64,000 nucleotides of DNA from Drosophila pseudoobscura (taxonomy: Eukaryota; Arthropoda; Insecta; Diptera; Drosophilidae), in the NCBI RefSeq assembly GCF_009870125.1, contig NC_046683.1, positions 7,626,001-7,690,000 on the forward strand, read 5' to 3'. Positions 58,376 through 64,000 of the stretch are shown here, in pieces (positions within the stretch are counted from its first letter, which is position 1; every line of letters starts with the position of its first letter). The position numbers were made by a program, and so were the translations under genes. The notes beneath the pieces are model-generated. The model was not told where the DNA came from. It worked only from the letters and a program-made list of their open reading frames with translations, and ran no database searches.

Positions 58376-60018
58376 ATGTGTCCAAATCGCTGGCTGGTTG
58401 TTTGTGTGGCGGTGGTGCACCTTGCCGGTCGGGCGGTGCGAGGTGATGGCGATTTTTACACAGCTGGAGTGGCGGAGTTTCGACCGGCGGTGGTTGGTGG
58501 AAGTTCCGAGCAGCTGCTCGAGGAGAATCTCTCCGCGTATCTGGAGCTGATTGCCGCTGCTAATGGGACCAGCGACATACTGGTCTTTCCCGAGGCCACC
58601 CTCAACAGTGTGCTCAAGCTGACGGCGGTGCCAGAGCAAACGGAGAATAGTCTGTGCGAGAAACAGGACGGGGATGATCCCCAGGTGGCGGAGTTCCTGC
58701 GCCGACTGGCCTGTGCGGCACGCAGTGCACGCACCTATTTGGTGGTCAATGTCAAGGAACGGTCAGAGGAGGATCCCGTCCCGAGTAGGGGCTACAACAT
58801 CTACAACACCAATGTGGTGTTCGACCGGAACGGGGCGGTGGTGTCGCGGTATCGCAAGTGGAACCTCTACCTGGAGCCGCTTACCAATCGCACCAAGTCC
58901 GCAGAGTTGGCCATCTTCCGGACGGACTTTGGCGTGACCTTCGGGCACTTTATCTGCTTCGACATGCTGTTCTATAGCCCGGCCCAGGAGCTGGTCGAGC
59001 GCTTGAGCATACGCCATCTGATTGTCACCAAAATGTTCAACTCGGAGCTGCCCTTCCTTACGGGTAAGACAAAGACAAAGACATCTGGGACAGAGAGTCC
59101 CACTTATTTCACTTGTCCTCTCTCTTGGCAGCCACCCAACTCCAGCAGGGCTGGGCTTGGGCCAACAATGTGACTCTGCTGGCGGCCGGTGCCAGCATTC
59201 CACTGTCAGGGATCAGTGGCAGTGGCATTTATGCCGGCCAACACGGGGCCCTCACCAGGATCATGGTGGTGAATCAGACGGAGGGTCAGCGACAACTGCT
59301 TCTGGCCCAAGTGCCAACCGGTAGATCGCCATGGATGCCCACAAATACGACCATTCGGAATGAAGGAGATGGTGCGGCAGTGGTGAAGCTGAAGCTACTC
59401 CAGCAGCCGGACATTGGCAACTTCTCCACTTGGGCCCTGCCGTTGGTCAATGGGAGTTCGGCGAGCAAGCGGCTCTGCCAGGCGGATCTCTGCTGCGATT
59501 TCCAGCTCAGCTGGAGCCTGCTCGGAGCTCAGTCCGAGTACCACTATCGTCTGGGCGTGTCCGTGGCAGAGCGTCGCTACGAGGAGGAGCAGTACAGCTC
59601 TATTCGAGTGTGCGGCCTCTTCGCCTGCCGCGATGGCAGCCCCGAGAGCTGCGGCCTGCTCAGCAATCAGACGGTGGGCGGCGGCGGGGGCGTGGAGTTC
59701 ACTTCGCTGTGGATCAGCGGGGAGTTTGTCAAGCGGCAGCGCCGCCTGCTGATGCCGAACACTCTTGCCTCCTCACTGTACGCGCTGCAGCCCTCGGAGG
59801 TGGCCTGGACCTTGCAGGAGGTCCCTGGCAATGACACACACACCCACACGGAGATGGAGCTGCGCCAGCCGCATCGCCACCTGCTGACTTTTGCCCTTTA
59901 CGGGAACTATTTTGATGAGTTCGCCTCCAATGGAGGGGCGCGCACTGAAGCAGCTGTTTGGCGTGGAATTCTCATGATGTGGCTCCTGACGTTGGTGATT
60001 CATATTCTGTGGAAATAA
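58376..60018 (+). CDS. Vanin-like pantetheinase, copy 3
   Basis: Two exons, 58376-59063 and 59132-60018 (68-bp intron), encode 524 residues. I chose the ATG at 58376 because it places the signal peptide (RWLVVCVAVVHLAGRAVRG) at the N-terminus; an in-frame ATG at 58274 would add 34 residues that do not look like a leader. The triad is Glu73 in VFPE, Lys161 in RYRKWNLY and Cys194 in FGHFICFD. The residue after the lysine pair differs from copies 1 and 2 (Trp-Asn in place of X-His), close to the active site. The tail ILMMWLLTLVIHILW predicts a GPI anchor. The single intron is at the same place as intron 2 of copy 2. The signal-peptide intron is absent. Confidence 0.92.
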
Positions 60019-61560
60019 TGCCTATCTTTTGTGCCTCTCTCTACTCGTATTTCACCCTTTTTCAGGCAAAGAACAATTTCACAAGCGAAAATTATTGGTT
60101 TAGGATTTACATTATTCCCTAAAGAACTCACAAAATGCAACAAATTTAGTTAATTAAAGTCATACCACACGCTATATATCGCATTCGGGGGTATTCAAGG
60201 CTCATACCTTCGACTGGTGGCCTTTTATAGAACTATATTATATATTATATTATATTTATAGAATCTGAGTACAAGGTATACTAATGTCGAGGCACACAAG
60301 CTTCGAAAGGAAACGTTTCTACCTGTTCTCAAGATTTCTCCACAAAAATTAACTCATAAACTCACAACGCATAGAAATATCAATTTAAATAGCACTGCTG
60401 GAAAATATTTTTGGTTTAAATAATATGTTAACCATGTGCTTGTGTTTGAAAATTATTATTTCAAGTGCTCCATTCAGATGCAAAATACTAATAAATCTTA
60501 GAAGCTTTCAATTTATATTAATTGCTCAATAATATTCCAATAAACATGATTTAGTGCTCATAAATCACGCGAGGCACACAAGAATGTTACTTATTTGTTG
60601 TTTTGTGCCGCCTGGCAGATCGTTCAAATCACTGTGCTGCCTATGAGAGTATTACTTGCCACATAGAAAAGGAGCCGTCAATATCTTATCCTTTTTTTCT
60701 GTTTGATGCTCAAGGTAGATTAAGTATTCTGAGCATTTAGGAACGATTGGTGTGAAAAACCTCAGGGCTTCCAAAGAAACTTTTAAAATTGCATTAAAAA
60801 CAAAAATTAAAACCATTCGTATCGTAGTGCTTTTCAGTGATTAGTATAGAATTGGTATCAACCCAGTATGTCTGGTATTTTTCTAGTATTTATAATGTTT
60901 TTGTCCTAGTATCTGCAGTACTTTTTCTAGTATTTTTTATGTAAAAAGTATAGGAACGATCTGTGCTGCTCTCGAACTGCTAGCTAACTGTAATTAAGTG
61001 TTTCACACATACACACATGATACCCCACATAGCGGGGTCTATTTGGTTGCCTAATTTATGTGAATTGTAGGCAGAGCAGAGCAATAGAGGGCGGGGAATG
61101 GTGTCAAGTTCATGTCATTAAAGGTGTGATTAACAAAAATTAGTAGCTGCTTAACGGAACCCCAAAAACAATCTCCACACAGACACACACATAGACAGAG
61201 GGACACACAGCAGAGAGAGAGAGAGCGAGAGAGAGACAGAAAGAGGAGACACAAACGCAGAGAAGGAGACATAGAAGGCACCCACGCACACAGCCAGAGA
61301 AGAGCAACAGTGTGCCGCTGCTGCTGCGACTGGAAAGCAACATCAACATCCAACCACCCCCTCGCCACGCCTCCCTTGCACTCCCCCACTCTAAGCTTTC
61401 GCCCTATCAGGTGTGTGAGAGAAGCAACACATGAAACGGACGCCAGCGTCGACAGCGACGCTCTGCGTTGGCGCAGAGAAGTTTTCATTCATTTCAACTG
61501 TTGCTCCCCCACTTGTTAGCACACAAGCGACTGCGACGCAGACGTCGACTGCGCTGGCGA
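60019..61560. other. AT-rich intergenic region after vanin copy 3
   Basis: This is non-coding AT-rich DNA to about 61 kb, then CA- and GA-rich simple sequence at 61178-61260. I see no gene. Confidence 0.5.
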
Positions 61561-61664
61561 CGGCGACTGGAAGGCGGTGATAGGAGCGCCGAAGGGGGAC
61601 GATGATAAGCTTCCAGCCGTGGAGAGTACAAGATGCGTGTGGCCAGGGCATATGAGTGTTTCAG
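61300..61664 (+). promoter_or_regulatory. Promoter-like region and candidate first exon of a downstream gene
   Basis: GC-richer sequence with many CG dinucleotides runs into a good donor (TTTCAG|GTAAGG) at 61664. A short open frame from ATG at 61633 reads into the donor. This looks like the untranslated or barely translated first exon of a plus-strand gene whose coding exons are off the right edge. Confidence 0.35.
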
Positions 61665-63150
61665 GTAAGGCATATCCGTTCTTCCGAGTCGACTTCTCTG
61701 ATTTCTAATTTCTGTGGGTCTTTGTCTCTGTATCGCCTTTCCCCTCAAGCATACACCTTTCATGGGGCGGTCCACCTTCTCGCGCTGGAACTATCGCAGT
61801 CCAAAGAGCGACCCACCTGTTCGTGCGTTGACTGCGTGTCTTCCTACCGATCGCTCTGGCAGTGGCTCACCTCACACGAATATAGCTTGCGTGTGGCGGC
61901 CCACCTGTGTGCTTGTGTGCTTGGGAGTGTGTGTGCGTTAGTGTAGAGATTTCCAGAGTGTAGACTGCGTTATATTTGCCTTGAATTATTCACACAGATA
62001 TGTTTTATGGATTCCATAGCAAAGGAGAGCTTCGCTGCGCTGCGCTTTTGCCCGCCTCGCACGAGGCACGAGGCGGCCCAAAAATGCAATTAAAAAGCGC
62101 AGTACCACTGTGGCTCCCCCTCTCCCCATCACCCACCCCCCCATGCACTCCCACTTCCCTCTTCCACACGCTCGAACCGTCTCTCCCTTCAATCCTCCCT
62201 AGCGCCATGCAGCGGGAGCCGACATACAGCCACCGACATTCGGCTGGCTGTCTGGCCATTCGGCTCTTGTTCGGGCACTCCGTCGTCGTGGGCACGCCGC
62301 TGCCGGCGTCGCTGCCCGACGCGTTGCGTGCTGGCTGCCGCATGCTGGCATTCTGCGAAAGCTTTCAGCGCGTGCAACATCCAGTAGGCGTTCAGCCTCC
62401 GAGCGGATAACATTGCGTTGTTGTAGTTCTTGGAGTCCAAGCAAGACATACACTGTCTCTATATTTCTCTCTCTCTCTCTCTCTTTCTCTTTCTCTCTCT
62501 TACACACTCGCACCACACACACTCACACACACACACACCAAAAAGAATCTGTAAAATCAACCGTTAAAAATCGAGTTTTTTAAAAGTTTTTAAAAAAAGT
62601 GCGTGTTTTAAAATTTAAAAACGAAAGAAACTTGAAATCCGTTAAAGGAAGAATTTCTAGATTTATTGCAGATGGAGATTCAAAATTTAATAATAATTTT
62701 TAATTCGAAACTTGAATAAGACGTAAATTCAAAATCAGAAACTAATAAATTAATGAAAAAGAGGAAAGAGGATTTAAAATGCAAGAGGACTTCCATTTTT
62801 CGAAATTAATTCGAAATTTCAAAGAGAAACAAATTTGAGATTTGGCAAATAAAAAACTGAATTGCAATAAAAATCGGGTTTCATACTCCAATTTTTTTTG
62901 TACAATTTTTGTTGTAAAGGAGTTTGATTTTTTTTTGTTGTGTTTGTGTTGAAAGTTTTCGTCCTTTGGTTCTTTCTTTCTCGCTTTCTGCCTCGGAGGT
63001 GGATTTTTGTATTTCTTCAGCGCGCGCGCGAATTCTTGTTTTAAGATTCTACGAGTTTATGGTTCGGCAGTTCTTTATACATATGTACATGTATAACGAT
63101 CCATAAAGCACACCCACACACACACACACACACACTTGCGCAGGGAGACA
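61665..63150 (+). other. Non-coding interval with a GC-rich island
   Basis: This contains a CG-dinucleotide-rich island at about 62200-62410 within otherwise AT-rich sequence, a (TC)n run at 62467-62500, and an A-rich tract from 62560. The open frames across the island on both strands show no recognisable protein. Confidence 0.4.
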
Positions 63151-63461
63151 CACACACGCACGAGAAGTCCTAATGTTGTTTGTTGCCTTTTTTTTCGGTT
63201 ATTGTTGTGATTTTGGCAGAGACACCAGAAGACAAAAGACAACTCGAAGAGCTGATCAGCAGAAAGAATTAAAATTTGAAAAGAGAATTAAAGCAAACAA
63301 AAATATCAAATCAAATCATAAAAAAGAAGGAAAATTGAAAGCGAAATAAAACAAAAAAAAAACCACCAAAAAACAAAAGAACGGAGAAAACGGAAAAGGA
63401 GAACGGAAAGAGCAGTCGGACGGAGAACGAAAAACGGAGAAGGCCATTCAACCGATAAAAG
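63150..63461 (+). other. Candidate A-rich 5' UTR exon of a downstream gene
   Basis: The purine-rich, A-rich sequence is typical of fly 5' leaders and ends at a donor (AAAAG|GTAAAT) at 63461. It could be an alternative first exon of the same gene as the donor at 61664. There is no coding frame. Confidence 0.35.
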
Positions 63462-63526
63462 GTAAATGCCATTGTTTATCGAATATTTTTTGGAAACATT
63501 TACCAAATACGGAATATCTCGAACGC

Positions 63527-63976
63527 TGAATATAACGCATACGCAGTGTTGCAGTGCGGGACGGGGAAATTTGTGTATGTTTCGGGAAGATATGCTTGTG
63601 CGTTGCGAGGAACTTAAGGAACAGATAATATATTATAATAAAATGGTAATTGGGATGTAATGTTTTTGGGCTACGAAGATGCGAGCACGGGTCTCACAAA
63701 GAGTTCCCTTTGGAAAGAAAATTCCGAGTTTCCATAAAAGAATTTTCCCCTTCATTTTATTTTTATGATTTCAAGGACCACCAATGAGGTATTTATTGCA
63801 TTTCAATGGAAATGCAGAATTAGCAGGGGCTCAAATATTGATCGTTGTAATCCTTTGAGGACAATATGCTCAAAGCTGAAACGCATTGGCATTGGAAAGT
63901 CGGGAAATTCTGGTAAATACCAATGTCCATTCGAATATTGGCCAACGAAAATATAACGCATACGCAGCGTTGCAGT
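63527..63976 (+). repeat. Two copies of a 28-bp block
   Basis: The block beginning ATATAACGCATACGCAG and continuing GTTGCAGTG occurs at about 63528-63557 and 63950-63979, with two or three differences. It lies in the probable intron at the right edge of the window. Confidence 0.6.
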
Positions 63977-64000
63977 GGGGGAGCATTCCTCTGTGTTTCG

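Noticed and set aside
62189-62522. Open frames across the CG-rich island at 62.2-62.4 kb
   Set aside because: Several overlapping frames are open on both strands, which is expected of GC-rich DNA, and none resembles a protein.
1-64000. tRNA, rRNA, CRISPR or intact transposase genes
   Set aside because: I looked for tRNA T-loop signatures, reverse transcriptase or transposase motifs and regular spacer arrays and saw none. Only short element remnants are present.

Overview
This window is animal nuclear DNA from a fly of the genus Drosophila. The genes have short GT-AG introns (about 60-70 bp) inside larger ones, the intergenic DNA is AT-rich and full of CA/TG and TA microsatellites, and several predicted proteins are close to known D. 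melanogaster X-chromosome genes (Rbcn-3A/DmX, spaghetti squash, the Efr nucleotide-sugar transporter, vanin-like pantetheinases). I cannot fix the species. An obscura-group or other Sophophora fly would fit, with Muller element A likely, but that is inference.

Layout, left to right. Positions 1-13272 (+) hold nearly all of Rabconnectin-3A; only the first coding exon(s) lie off the left edge. Positions 15617-17344 (-) hold a five-exon uncharacterised RRM-like protein that converges on Rbcn-3A. Positions 24361-29330 (-) hold a 13-exon TMEM132-family membrane protein (the fly gene detonator). Its TGA stop is followed by 99 more open, protein-like codons, so it is a candidate for stop-codon readthrough. 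A 5.5-kb, gene-free, microsatellite-rich tract after it probably includes a long 3' UTR. Positions 32266-32851 (+) hold sqh (non-muscle myosin II regulatory light chain), divergent from detonator. Positions 34052-35104 (-) hold Efr (SLC35B4-type transporter). Positions 36891-38730 (+) hold the first of three vanin-like pantetheinase genes.

The right half is gene-poor. An intronless Tom70-like gene (45747-47462) sits between vanin copy 1 and copies 2 and 3 (55968-57899 and 58376-60018), and looks like a retroposed copy. A pair of short coding-like exons on the minus strand (53337-53668) belongs to no gene I recognise. A degenerate GGATAAA tandem repeat occupies about 54660-55280. From 61 kb to the right edge there is only promoter-like and 5'-UTR-like sequence with two good splice donors, so a further plus-strand gene probably begins here and has its coding exons outside the window.

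The genes do not form one pathway. Rbcn-3A regulates the V-ATPase and endosomal Notch traffic. Detonator is a cell-surface adhesion or cytoskeleton linker. sqh drives actomyosin contraction. Efr feeds nucleotide sugars to ER/Golgi glycosylation. The three vanins are GPI-anchored ectoenzymes that recycle pantothenate. The Tom70-like protein would be a mitochondrial import receptor. The items most worth a second look are the detonator readthrough candidate, the Tom70-like copy, the orphan exon pair, and two similar clusters of TAACAG/CTGTTA dyads about 6 kb apart.
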